A stretch of DNA of 64,000 nucleotides from Tillus elongatus (GCA_964006375.1 OZ023265.1:157794118-157858117); one strand, 5' to 3'; numbered from the stretch's first letter, positions 23,768-33,909 are shown. Translations and numbers: made by a program. The notes: a model not told the origin generated them from the letters alone.

Positions 23768-23810
23768 ACCGTAGACCGGTTTCGCTCTAATTAGAGCTGG
23801 TCAGTTCGGC
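23768..23810 (-). ncRNA. hammerhead ribozyme with G8 mutation
   Basis: Same architecture as the copy at 23453, but the core reads CTGACCA, replacing the essential G8 by C, and stem I has one mismatch (GCCGAA). Predicted inactive. Confidence 0.8.
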
Positions 23811-24371
23811 ATAATAACTGCAGCGAAAATACACCTATAAAGTAATACAGCTATGGTACCCAGCTTTGCAAAACTAAGTGATATGTAAGACAAGCTGTTT
23901 ACACGTGTCGCCATCTCGTTGCGGAACCAAGTAGTATGTTGCCACGGCAGCTTCAAATAACACAAAATGTTAAAAAATAGAGACTGTGTACAACCAGCTA
24001 ACAATTTAGTAAATTGTCAGCTCTGGCCCACTTCTTACCCAATACAGGGAAAAAGTATGTAAGGCTAGATGTATTCTCACCACAATTAGAACCGTAGACC
24101 TGTTTCGCTTTACTTTACTAAATTTTTAGTTCGTTGTACACTATCTGTATATTTAACATTACGACTGTATTAAATATGGAACGGTTTCAATAGGTTTGGG
24201 CAAGAACAAACAACCATATATGCTATTCGAATTGAATGAAGTCTTAAAAGTTTTAATTTCCTCTTTATTAAATTATTTTGTATACAAAAACTGGCTTAAA
24301 GATTCATCCGAACAACAACAATTTGATCAGATAACGGCAAAGTGAAATGAGACTAAAAACAAGTAAAAAAA

Positions 24372-24651
24372 AAAAAGAAAACCGACTTCAGTACGGATAA
24401 CTCACAAATGCGTATCAGCGCTGCCACCTTTTGTTAAGCGTGTTATCGTGAGGTAAATTAGGGATAACTCAAAAACTACTGGTCAGATCTTGATCAAATT
24501 TATATGGGATCACATGAGAAGCGCCAGCTTTCAAATAAAAAATGAATCAGTAAAATCGGTTTACCTAGAAAAAGTTCTGAGATAACACACATAAAAAACA
24601 CAGTCGAATTGAGAACCTCCTCCTTTTTTGAAGTCGGTAAAAAAATTGATA
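24372..24651. mobile_element. MITE with AAACCGACTTCA ends
   Basis: Inverted ends AAAACCGACTTCA (about 24377) and TGAAGTCGGTAAAAA (about 24639). The interior includes GATAACTCAAAAACTACTGG and GAGAACCTCCTCCTTTTTT. I recognise this pattern as a repeat common in lepidopteran genomes and present in other insects; this is from memory, not a search. Confidence 0.7.
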
Positions 24652-24657
24652 AAAAGT

Positions 24658-24742
24658 GATGTCACTAACTAGGATTAGAACTCGTCATGTAGGAGTCGAA
24701 TATCTGATGTAGAGGGCTTACCCCACTCGGCCACGCTCGATA
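24658..24742 (-). repeat. tRNA-Ser/Leu-like sequence (SINE head or tRNA relic)
   Basis: On the minus strand GTGGCCGAGTGGGGTAAG resembles box A of class II tRNAs, and AGTTCTAATCC resembles box B. There is no clear acceptor stem, so a functional tRNA is unlikely. Confidence 0.5.
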
Positions 24743-25009
24743 TGCATGTACTAGCAGGTATATCCGGTAGTATTTTAATGATCTAATCTTTTATTTACAC
24801 CAAACATGTCTTATTTACAATGGCTTTGTTGTTCACATTTGAACGAAATGAAGGAATATAACGACTTAGATACAGATTTAGGAGCTTGTTAGTCATTTAG
24901 TGTCATATTTTTTTCTCACATTTGTACTCCTACCATAATTATCAATTTTGAGGTTTTAACTTTCTTAGATTTAATTAATTAAAAATTTATTTACCTCTAA
25001 CTTTTTTGT

Positions 25010-25253
25010 CTTTTAACATAGAGACCTGAATTTTGGTACGTAGGATACTCTTTCTGACAGACACCAGCGTACCAAATTCGTTGTCCTTACTTTGTTATTT
25101 ACAAAGGTATACATTTTTTCGAAAGAAAACACAAAATTTCCCGGGAAAACCTGAGCCGATTTTCCTGGCTAACTAACTTATCCAATCCACATGCAAAAGG
25201 AAGGAATTTGCCAACTTTTATCAAACTCGGCCCATTATTTTTGAGTTATTGAT

Positions 25254-25319
<66 letters not shown>

Positions 25320-25400
25320 AAATTTAAACTGACCATGGATATGGATTCTAGGGGGGCTAGTTCGCGCTGATCAAGACATCTCTAATTTAATAATGGCTAC
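25010..25400 (-). repeat. family B fragment with (AT)n, reverse orientation
   Basis: Complement of the family B order: CCGATTTTCCTGGCTAAC, then ATTTTTGAGTTATTGATG, (AT)n at 25257-25313, AACTGACCATGGATATGG. It lies immediately upstream of the PLE frame. Confidence 0.75.
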
Positions 25401-25421
25401 TCTGTTAAAATAATAGATAAA

Positions 25422-25982
25422 ATGATAGAGAGAAAAGAATACAAATTAGCGATTAATTTAATTTATCCAAATATTAGAGACAAAGAAGACAACAGATACG
25501 TTTCGATAACTTATTTTGGAACCATTTCAGAAAACATTTCAAAAATTTTAAACAATTGTACAAATACAAAGGTAATTTTTAAATCTTACAACACGACGCG
25601 TGATTTGTTATTTAACGCGAAAGAAAAATCTTGTTTCTTGACAAAAGCTGGAGTTTATAAATTAGCTTGTACACATTGTAACGCAATCTACATAGGTCAA
25701 ACTTCTAGAAATTTTAACACCCGATACAAAGAACACATTTCTGCATTTAGAAATAACCACGCTGACAAATATACATTTGCAAAACATATTATTGATACCG
25801 AACATAGACCTACAATAAATAACCGCATACAACCACAACATTTTTATAATGACAAACGTAAACTAGACTTTTTTGAAGCTTTAGAAGTCAAAAGGCACAC
25901 ACACGACAATAACTACCTTGTTTTAAACGAGCAAACTGATTTAATGAATTCCCCTTTCTTGGATATTCTTCTTTCTAATTAA
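25422..25982 (+). CDS. Penelope-like element, C-terminal GIY-YIG endonuclease fragment
   Basis: An intact 186-codon frame. The GIY-YIG nuclease domain is visible from about residue 78: GVYKLACTHCNAIYIGQTSR supplies the GVY and YIG strands, NTRYKEH the catalytic Arg and His region, and FFEALEV the catalytic Glu. In PLEs this domain follows the reverse transcriptase and nicks the target; here no RT remains upstream, because family B sequence begins at about 25400. The first ATG is probably just an internal Met. The TAA stop at 25980-25982 looks genuine, and a terminal segment with a hammerhead motif follows. AT-rich codon usage matches the surroundings. A UvrC/SLX-type host GIY-YIG protein is less likely, given the CxxC-linker type before YIG and the flanking terminal repeat. 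Confidence 0.85.
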   Translation: MIERKEYKLAINLIYPNIRDKEDNRYVSITYFGTISENISKILNNCTNTKVIFKSYNTTRDLLFNAKEKSCFLTKAGVYKLACTHCNAIYIGQTSRNFNTRYKEHISAFRNNHADKYTFAKHIIDTEHRPTINNRIQPQHFYNDKRKLDFFEALEVKRHTHDNNYLVLNEQTDLMNSPFLDILLSN

Positions 25983-26209
25983 ATATGTCAAAGAAAATAA
26001 ATTTAACTATTATTTCAAAAAAGTTGTAATATAATAATGAGTTGATGTATGTCGATATTTTCGTTGTATAGAGACTACTTTTATACTGTTGTCGTTTAGT
26101 TATTTTATTGTTGTAACTGTTATCATAGTTATTATAGACTAGTTCTAGTTTTTATGTTAAATATTGACATACATCACATAGACATTTTGAAAACCTCATC
26201 TGTCATCTG

Positions 26210-26508
26210 TGTTTCATTTTATTTTCAATTTGATAAAAAATTTTTGATCAAAACATCATATCATAACATAGCAACAGATATTTATTTGTAGTTGTCATGA
26301 TTTCGTACTAATTCAATTTTAATCTGTCTGAAAATGCTGTCAAGCAGCGAAACTATAGTCACAGAAGCATTGAAGAACATCCTAGAACTTCCAGAATTCG
26401 AAGGGCCACTTGCTCCAGTTAGCTCACGCGCTGGCTACGTCGTTCACCACTAAAAACCAACAGTGAAGCCAGAGAAGTATTCTCCAAGTCTGTATGCAAT
26501 CTCTAAAA
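26210..26508 (+). mobile_element. PLE terminal segment (pLTR) downstream of GIY-YIG frame
   Basis: Colinear with both arms of 20706-21280, from TTCATTTTATTTTCAATTTG to GAAGCCAGAGAAGTATTCTC. It starts about 230 bp after the endonuclease stop. This link between the segment and a PLE coding frame supports calling the inverted pair at 20706 a PLE remnant too. Confidence 0.75.
26323..26365 (+). ncRNA. hammerhead ribozyme motif, PLE 3' region
   Basis: Stem I TCTGT (26323-26327) with ACAGA (26361-26365); core CTGAAAA (26328-26334; G8 replaced by A); one extra T; stem II GCTG-TCAAG-CAGC (26336-26348); GAA; ACTATAGT stem III (26352-26359); cleavage C at 26360. G8 is normally required, so this copy is probably inactive, though its architecture is complete. 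Confidence 0.65.
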
Positions 26509-26509
26509 G

Positions 26510-27110
26510 AGACTTTTTAAATAAAAATTCGTTATTATTAGATCAAGATTGCTTTGCTTATTTGTTTGACATACTTTTGAGTTTTCAGCAGAAATTGCAT
26601 ACCCAGAGAACAAAATATCAAAGAATATTCGCCGAGTTGTTTACGTTTACAAGTCACTGGCTCTGTCAGACAGTTTAGTAAATTATTATTACTTTACACA
26701 TGAATCAGCAATATCTTACGATTAGAAGCAAAATATGCTCGTCGCTTTTTGTTTAGTAGTTCGGTTCAGTTATCTTCTCTTCTAGGTTAGCTGAGTTGTA
26801 AACATTTGTTAGCTTAGACTTTGTTTCCAGTTATGCACAGATGACAAACAACCAACCTACCTAAAGCGATTTAGATTAAGTTAAAGCCTTTGTATTGCAC
26901 ATGTGAAAGCTCTGGGACTTGCTTTAATTTTATCACTCAAGTTGAAATATTTATTTAATTACATTATTAAACTGTCAAACAGCCATAAATGAGAAACGTA
27001 ATTTACAACAATTTCGTGAATACAAATTTAGATATTATTTCTCTGACTTCACAAATGGTCGTTTTATTTTTATTTTCTGTAATTCATTGCTTCGCGGCAT
27101 CATCATACGG
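26510..27110. other. unassigned region
   Basis: No domain in the 26463-26678 frame; no repeat family recognised. Confidence 0.5.
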
Positions 27111-27114
27111 GATT

Positions 27115-27990
27115 TCTGAATACCCTTCCTCCAAGGTCACTATTCTTGGTGACTTCAATGTATAAAATAACGAATGGCTAGGATCTTCAAGACCCGATCC
27201 ACAAGAAAGAGCAGCGGAGGCCTTCGCAGTGAGCAATTATTTAGCCAATATGGTTTAACAACCTACTTACTTTCAACGCATCCCAACAGACAGCTCCAAT
27301 CCCTTGGATCTCCTTCTTACTTACAAAATCTGAATGCTATAAGACATCAGTCACCGCCGCCCTTGGTCGCTCAGACCACGGCATGGTCACTGCTTCCTGC
27401 GCAATGCAACCCGAGGTCACACAGTCATCACACTCACGTATCGTTTGGTACTACAACACCGCGGACTGAGACGAAATGCGGGATTACTTTTCCTCATTTC
27501 TATGGGTCTGTCTACTTCTCTCATCCTGACCCCTCTGATATCTCACAACACGTCACCGGGATCATCCAAGCTGGCATGGAATTATTTATTCCACGTATAC
27601 AGAAAACCTCTTCGTCCAGTCAAAAACCCTGGTTCTCTAAATCCTGTGACAAGACCAGACTTGAAAAGATCAAAGCTCACAATACGCTTCTACACAATCC
27701 CAGTCAAAAAAACCGTCAAGCATTTAACGACGCAAGAAACCGCTATGTCCGCATTGCAAAAAACTAGTTTAATAACCACATCAAAAACATATCAAGCTCC
27801 AACGGCAGCTAAACCTTCTACACTCTTGCTAAATCTATTGGAAATAATTTCTGCAAAAGCACGTTCCCACCTCTTGTTTCAGGGGATGAAATTGTTTCTA
27901 CCGCCCTGGTGGCAAGGCTGAACTTTTTGCCTCGTTATTCACCGGCAATTCTACTCTCAACCCACCTCCAAATGTTCAACCACCCACATG
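27115..27990 (+). mobile_element. LINE family J1, copy D (endonuclease to RT linker)
   Basis: This copy keeps the part absent from copies A-C: the C-terminal half of the apurinic-type endonuclease. GDFN is at 27148-27159 and SDHG at 27371-27382, both with their catalytic Asp, although frames differ along the way. The linker follows (LHNPSQKNRQAFNDARNRYV, 27700). It is truncated on both sides: it starts just before GDFN and stops at about 27990 before the RT. No function retained. Confidence 0.85.
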
Positions 27991-28240
27991 CATTAAGAAA
28001 ATTTGGAATGTTCCAAAGTAAGTCAGATAAACATGCGTCAACAACACAGTGTCACTCCTACATCTGCAAATCATATTATTTACACCCAACGTCGTCGTAG
28101 CGTAAATAACCCCATGGAACCATTAAATTTATGCAATGAAAAGTGCAAAGGACATTTTTAGGCTTAAGACTATTTTAAATGTAAGCTGATCGTATGCGTT
28201 CTGGCCAATAAAAAGTCATCATTATGTTCTTTTTAATACT

Positions 28241-28532
28241 TTAACGTAGGTTGGCCTATTTCCGTGACTATGGCCAATCCCCAACGCCAGGGAGCAGTTT
28301 TACCTCACCTAGAAATTTTGTCGCACTCCTACCTTTCTAGAATGAGGGTAAGGATCTTTAACGTAGCCAACCTTGCATGGACACGGCCGACGGCTTTACG
28401 CCACCTCCGAACCTTGGTTGATCTTAATTTATTACAGCTTGTACTGAAAAAATGAAAGGGAAACGCTGGGAATCGAACTCACAGTATCCTTCGGTTCAGA
28501 TGCACGAGTTCTTACCGCTGGACCACCGAGTC
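28241..28532 (-). mobile_element. tRNA-derived SINE, family S, copy 3
   Basis: Minus orientation. Box B complement GGGAATCGAACTCACAG near 28468 and the head ends with CTGGACCACCGAG at 28532. Body shortened by deletion at about 28405. Confidence 0.85.
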
Positions 28533-28539
28533 TTTAATC

Positions 28540-29325
28540 ACCATGTTTCCATTGCTGTTATCCTGTTATTTTATTATTATGTTTTTGGAACGAATATCAT
28601 TGCTAAAATTAGCTTACGATCTTTTACCTGTAATGCTACCATAACCTAGATATTTAAGAGGCGTAATTTGTGATCTTATTTTATTCCTCCAAAAAAATTT
28701 CAAAATACTCGAATATATAACTTTTATATCCGGTGACACTGTAAAATCTGAACTGGTTGCAGAAGAGATAAGAACCTGTTGTGAAGCAGGGGAAAAGCCT
28801 CTGTAGCTGTAAAGTTAAAGTTACTAAACCTTGAAATGTCATCTCTGTAGTGTTTGTCACAAATTCTGATGAGTAAACATTCATTATTTATTCTCTCTCT
28901 AACAAATCTAATTAAAATGTATTTAGAGAGTAAATTCTGTGTACCTTACGAAGCTTCTAGAAGGAGACCCATTGGCGCACATGTTAAATAAACATATTAG
29001 TTTTCTACGTCAACAACACAGTGTCACTCCTACAATTTAGAAAATCGATAATACTATCGTGCGTTACGTGTTAATCTGATAGTGCTGGGTGACTATAAAT
29101 TAGAGAATATATTTAATCCAAGCAAACAAACAGAGCAACTTGGCTAAGGGCAAGTTGCTCTGTTCAGGTAATAAGTAATAAATTCAGAAGTTTATATCCT
29201 GCAGAATACAGCAACTCGTAAGGTAACATATCTTGCGTCATTATTTTCCCAATACGTAATACACTCTATTAGCGCTGGATGAGGTAATGAATTAAGTTTA
29301 CTTACAGCAAAATAATCGATGATAC
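28540..29325. other. unassigned AT-rich region
   Basis: No gene or repeat family recognised; two short direct repeats of AACAACACAGTGTCACTCCTAC-type sequence occur at about 28041 and 29010. Confidence 0.45.
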
Positions 29326-29583
29326 TTAGATATTAACCCTACCCAACTGCTTAAAGCCGTACGTTTACGACAGCAGTAAGGCTCTTTACCATTTATTTAA
29401 TTCAGTACAGACGAGAAAACTTTTTCTGGCTACAGATATGTTGTTATGTTCTTTGCGACCCGTTTCGCATTTTACGACGAAACTGGCCGCGGAGAAGAAA
29501 ACAGGCCCCTATGAAGTCATAGAAGAATTCTCTACATTCGCATTCAGTAAGGAATTTGTTTAAAAATAAGGACAATGACACAG

Positions 29584-30317
29584 TATGCGATAAGAAATCT
29601 TGTACAATTCAACCCCACCAAAACTAAGTCTTGCTTTCTTTCTCACAAGAGATACACCAGCCCTAGACCCATCACAATGAACAACCAAGTTATTCAAAGT
29701 AATGAGTCCTTTTCTCTTGTTGGCATTTCTGTGGATCGAAATTTTAATTGGCACCAACATGTCAGATCAATTGCAGAAGCGGCTGCTAATCTCTATACCT
29801 TATATACTTCACAAATAAGGCCAAACCTCGAATACTGCTCCCACATCTGGGGTGCCGCTGCCGCTGCTACACTCGCTATCCTGGACTCCATTCAAAAAAG
29901 AGCTATACGTCTCATCGGTGACCCTACCCTCACCCATAGGCTGCCATCCCTTGCCCACCGACGTGCCGTTGGTGACCTCTCTCTCTTTTATAGATATCTG
30001 CACGGGCACTGCTCAGAGGAGCTTTCCTCCATAGTTCCCCCACCTGCTGCCCCCAACAGATCTACCAGGGGAACAGAGCGAATGCGCACTTTTACAGTGC
30101 CCTGTCACCAGACTTAGAATATCTTGTTATGCCCGCTCTTTTGTCCCGAGGACTTCCAAGTTGTGGAATTCCTTGCCGGCACATGTTTTTCCATCTCCTC
30201 CGAACCTCCAAACCTTCAAGTCCAGAATTAACAAGCTGTCTCTTTCCTCCTTGTCAACACCCACGGTACGATAGTATTTAGGCTGTAAGCCCTCGTGGTG
30301 TGTTGTTGAAATTAAAA
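29584..30317 (+). mobile_element. LINE family J1, copy C (3' end only)
   Basis: Frame 29575-30117 is nearly clean: LVQFNPTKTKSCFLSHKRYT, GISVDRNFNWHQHVRSIAEA, YTLYTSQIRPNLEYCSHIWG, DSIQKRAIRLIGDPTLTHRL, LSLFYRYLHGHCSEELSS. This is the C-terminal domain after the RT. An internal 48 nt deletion after GAAGCGGCTGCTAA removes the segment KLGFLFRARKYFS seen in the other copies. The 3' end is A-rich at about 30317. Best-preserved C-terminal region of the family. Confidence 0.92.
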
Positions 30318-31047
30318 AAAGAGGGGTTTTTAGTTATTTAACTATTTTGAAAGTAACTAGCGATGGTAGTAAAACAGGTTGTTTCTCACGTCTCACAAAT
30401 TTTTCTCGAAACCTACTATAACCTATAAGTCCCCTGTATATATGCATGTTAGGGTACGATATTCGTTATATACAGTAACCGACGTAAAAATACAAAACCA
30501 GAGGTTCATGTTACCGCTTTTCACAAAGACTCTCAGCCTACTCTTCGATGAAACATTATGTATTTTAAATGCCTATTCCTGAAATAAATTTGGACAAAAA
30601 TTAATAAATAGGTAGGTAGTTTTTAGTAACTGTTACTCAATTATTATGATAGACCTAAATAAACACGCATTAGCGCTAAATTGAATTTGTGCAAATACAA
30701 GTAGCAAAAGAAGACAGCAAGCATATTTTGATGACTTACCTACTTTGAGAACATTACACAAATATTATTAAAACTGATTGTAATTCTACCCAACTGTCTA
30801 GAAGCTTGTATTGATTCCAGTAATAACTTGATCATTGTTTTTTTAATTAAAGACAAAAATGGAGAGGATTTTTCTTGCTACACAAATATTGTTATATTCT
30901 ATTCGACCGGTTTTGCATTTTACAGCATAGTCATTCGAAGCCGATCGTCGCCAAGAAAACAAGCATCTGTAAAAACAAACAAACAGTTTCTACATCTGTA
31001 TCAGTAGGGAATTTACGAAAAGCATATAACAATGAGTCTGGTAATAG

Positions 31048-31325
31048 AGTCTCAGTGTTCCAGGGGCAAAAACGTGTGCCTCTAAACCGAAGGGTACTGG
31101 GCTCGATTTCCAGGATTTCCCTTTCACTTTTTTAAGTACATACTGTAAAAATTAACATCAGCCGAGGTTTCGGCATTGTATTTGAGCAAGTTGACTGTCT
31201 ACACGTTCTGCAGGGGTTTGCCAAAATTTCCAGGTTTGTTAGGTAAAACTGCTTCCTGGCGTCGGTAATTGGCCATATTTGCAAAATAGACCAACGTCAG
31301 AGAAATAAAAAAACACACACATCCA
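31048..31325 (+). mobile_element. tRNA-derived SINE, family S, copy 4
   Basis: Head GAGTCTCAGTGTTCCAGGGG and GGGCTCGATTTCCAGG. The middle of the body is deleted around 31212 (the TCCCGTGTCCATGCG segment is missing). CA-rich tail. Confidence 0.85.
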
Positions 31326-31469
31326 AAAAAATTACTTAGTTATTTTTAAAGGTAACTATCAAAAGACCGTAGTCTAATAGGTTGCTTGTCAGCACTCAGC
31401 AATCCTGTAATTCGAAACCTACTGTATATTATAGGTGTCCTGTATTCGTATGTAGGTATGTACTAGGGG

Positions 31470-31850
31470 GTACCCAAACCAAACCGAACTTTTTTTAATA
31501 GTCTATTTTCTTTTAAAACCAAGAACCTTAAATCCACTCCAGAGTACTCTCCACTGACACTAGTACATTTATCTAATCTTTTATTCCATTGTTAAAAACA
31601 TTTTTTGAAATTCTTCTTCTGTGATGCCCGACAACGCTTCTGTAGTTTTTTATTCACCTCAGCCACGTTGTCAAAACATGTTCCCTTCATTTCATTCGAG
31701 GAAATTTTAAGAAAATCGTAGGGAGCAAGGGTTAATAGGGGGGATGTGTAAGAGGTTTCATACGAATTTAGGTCAAAAGTTGGCGTACAAAGAGGTCTGT
31801 GTAAACAGGGTCGTTATCGTGGTGGAAACCAGTCGCTAGACTGCCACAAA
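31470..31850 (-). pseudogene. mariner transposase C-terminal fragment (second lineage)
   Basis: On the minus strand the translation has, in broken frames, LAPYDF, EMKGTCFDNVAEVNKKLQK, EEEFQKMF and a tail with SGEYSG and RFGLGTP. This matches the layout of the C-terminal third of mariner transposases, with LAPYDF after the third catalytic residue region. Several stops and frameshifts. It ends at a GGTACCCCCT sequence near 31470 that may be the terminal inverted repeat. It differs from the elements at 822 and 13764. Confidence 0.72.
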
Positions 31851-31918
31851 TCAGGGCTTGTCCGCCGAAAACTGTTCAGCAATATTTTCAGAAGTTCCAG
31901 ATATAAACTTTGGTTAAA

Positions 31919-31940
31919 CTGACCTGACCTGACCTGACCT
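31919..31940. repeat. (CCTGA)n, about four units
   Basis: CTGACCTGACCTGACCTGAC; complement is (TCAGG)n. Confidence 0.9.
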
Positions 31941-31944
31941 TATA

Positions 31945-32335
31945 GATCAAATTCTGAATGGTCTATTTTATATCTCGCATAATAACAACGCTATGGTAAC
32001 CAAATTGTACGCGGGTTTATATCATAAAAATACAATCATGTGCCAAAATTTAGATCTCTACGTTAAAGGAAAAAAATAATAGACATTATAGGTTTTTTTT
32101 TTCTTAAAACGTCTAAGTCGCGATTGTAAACGTCAAAATTTACACGTTCTAGATTGAGAACCTGAAACCAATACGGGTTATGTACAAGAAATGTCGTAAG
32201 AAGTGTGTTTTATAGAGCCTTAAGCTTCAGCCTCAGCCGTCGTTGTCTTTCTTTTTACTTATATATTTGGAGAAAATGATTTTCAAATAGACCCCTTCTC
32301 TAATTCTTTGACAGTAGTTTAAATTATAGGGTTGT
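31945..32335 (+). repeat. family B fragment, right half
   Basis: Contains AAAACGTCTAAGTCGCGAT and CAAATAGACCCCTTCTCTAA in family B order; no (AT)n tract. Confidence 0.65.
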
Positions 32336-32481
32336 AATACATTAAAAAAAAATATGTACACCTTTTTAAGCACATTGCGCGCACGGAGCAGTGTGAGCTT
32401 TGGCATAGTTAAAGTTCATATAAAGAAGCAGAGCAGAAAAATAAAATGTATGTATAATATGTGTTACAAATAGAATAAACA

Positions 32482-32800
32482 ACAGTTGTAGGGACGTGTG
32501 CCTCTGTACCGAAGGGTACCGGGTTCGAACCCAGCGTTCTTCTTTCACTTTTTTAGTACATACTGGAACACTAACATCAACCGAGCTTCTGGCATTGTAC
32601 TTGAGCAAGTTGAATGTCTGCACGTTCCGCCCTTCGAAGAGGGCGTAAAACCGTCGTTCCCGTGTCCATGCGATATTGGGTATGTTAAAGATCAATACCC
32701 TCATTAAATGAAGGAAGGGGTTCGGCAAAATTTCCAGGGTAGTTGGGTAAAACTGCTCCTTGGCGTCGCGGAAATAGACCGACGTCAAGGAAGCAGAAAA
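32482..32800 (+). mobile_element. tRNA-derived SINE, family S, copy 5
   Basis: Head truncated by a few bases; strong box B GGGTTCGAACCC at 32521. Body with CCCGTGTCCATGCGATATT and GTATGTTAAAGATC. A shortened tail follows GACGTCAAGGAAGCAG. Confidence 0.85.
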
Positions 32801-33171
32801 AATAGATTAAACAATGATTTGTTCTATTTAGACAGTAGGATTTCCAGTGCCAGGTTTGAGCTGTCATATATTAATATGTCAATCTAAAACACATATTACT
32901 GTATGGTCGAATAGATGTATATGGATGCGTTTTCAGTTCCTAAAACGTAACTACAAATTTAATAGAATAATTGAATGTTCCGGTAGGATATTAGTGAATT
33001 TTCACTAAACGTAATATTTTATCTTTGTGGTTTTTTGTTTGTTTCCACAGCCATTTTAGTATTTGGGTTTTTTAGTGGATTTTCTTACAAACCTATAAAA
33101 AATTACAAACGTACAGCAAACAAATAAAGTGTATATTTAAAAGTGATTACAGTGTAGTGCAATATTCCAAA

Positions 33172-33173
<2 letters not shown>

Positions 33174-33241
<68 letters not shown>
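33174..33241. repeat. (AT)n microsatellite
   Basis: TA tract to the left of the hairpin. Confidence 0.96.
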
Positions 33242-33329
33242 TCTATTTGCTTCCTGTACTCTTTGTGATTCTCTATTGGTTTACGTGGACCGTCCCGGTT
33301 CATCATCAGCACGCTGCTGACTGTCAGTA

Positions 33330-33374
33330 GCGTGCTGATGATGAACAGGGACGGTTCGAAACTGCAGTCCACGT
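33330..33374 (+). ncRNA. hammerhead ribozyme motif, full consensus core
   Basis: Stem I GCGTG (33330-33334) with CACGT (33370-33374, one G-U pair); core CTGATGA (33335-33341); one extra T (33342); stem II GAAC (33343-33346) with GTTC (33354-33357) around AGGGACG; GAA (33358-33360); palindromic stem III ACTGCAGT (33361-33368); cleavage C at 33369. Only the T between A9 and stem II departs from the textbook core. Confidence 0.78.
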
Positions 33375-33458
33375 AAACCAATAAAGAATCACAAAGAGTA
33401 CAGCAAGCAAATAGAGTGTATATTTAAGTGATTACAGTGTAGTGCAACATTCCAAACG

Positions 33459-33564
<106 letters not shown>

Positions 33565-33729
33565 GTCAAACATAATTAGTTTTCGTAAAAAACGTAATTT
33601 TCGTGTAGCATTACTTTAACCAATTTTTGTACAAAAAATGGCAATTTTCGTTGAAGAAACTGCAAATTTTCAGGAAAACATTTTTTTTGTGAAAAAGCTT
33701 TTTGTGGATAATTATATTTTAGCAGGTGT

Positions 33730-33906
33730 GTAAATAGCGTGAAGAGGTTCGTTGTTCAGGAAAAAACAATAAAGTTATTTGGCTGAAATAGTGTACACTG
33801 TTTATATTATATGTAAAATATATCACATTCAATGCCTTTTGTTTGGAAAAGAGATATTTTTCATTAAAAATATTTTATAGAAAATTCACTACCATAACGC
33901 ACTTTT
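33730..33906 (+). repeat. MITE family A right part, truncated
   Basis: Ends TTCACTACCATAACGCACTT, then diverges; the last ~13 bp of the terminal repeat are missing. Confidence 0.7.
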
Positions 33907-33909
33907 TTG

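Larger units (their letters stand above)
23421..24110 (-). mobile_element. retrozyme-like tandem array, ~2.2 units of ~318 bp
   Basis: AAGGCTAGATGTATTCTC occurs at 23423, 23743 and 24061, giving periods of 320 and 318 bp. Two full units and a third that stops inside its ribozyme stem II at about 24110. Each unit has a hammerhead on the minus strand. The unit is the same sequence as 10322-10783 (opposite strand); both loci end at the same 3' position (AGCCTTAC in sense). Units differ by scattered substitutions and a 5 nt deletion. Non-coding: the 23801-24004 frame is incidental. This is the best-preserved array and the clearest candidate for a metazoan retrozyme. Confidence 0.85.
29330..31470. 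repeat. ancient local duplication (two ~0.4 kb flanks, each with a different insert)
   Basis: 29330-29560 resembles 30785-31010 (shared ...CTACCCAACTG..., TTTTCTGGCTACA/TTTTCTTGCTACA, ATTTTAC), and 30325-30450 resembles 31335-31460 (shared TCGAAACCTACT, CCTGTAT). In the first unit LINE copy C sits between the flanks, in the second a SINE does. Confidence 0.6.

Noticed and set aside
25422..25982. Host DNA-repair GIY-YIG protein
   Set aside because: Flanking terminal segment, linker type and lack of further domains fit a Penelope-like element better.
28858..28885. CTGATGAG at 28868 as hammerhead core
   Set aside because: No GAAA, stem II or cleavage triplet follows.
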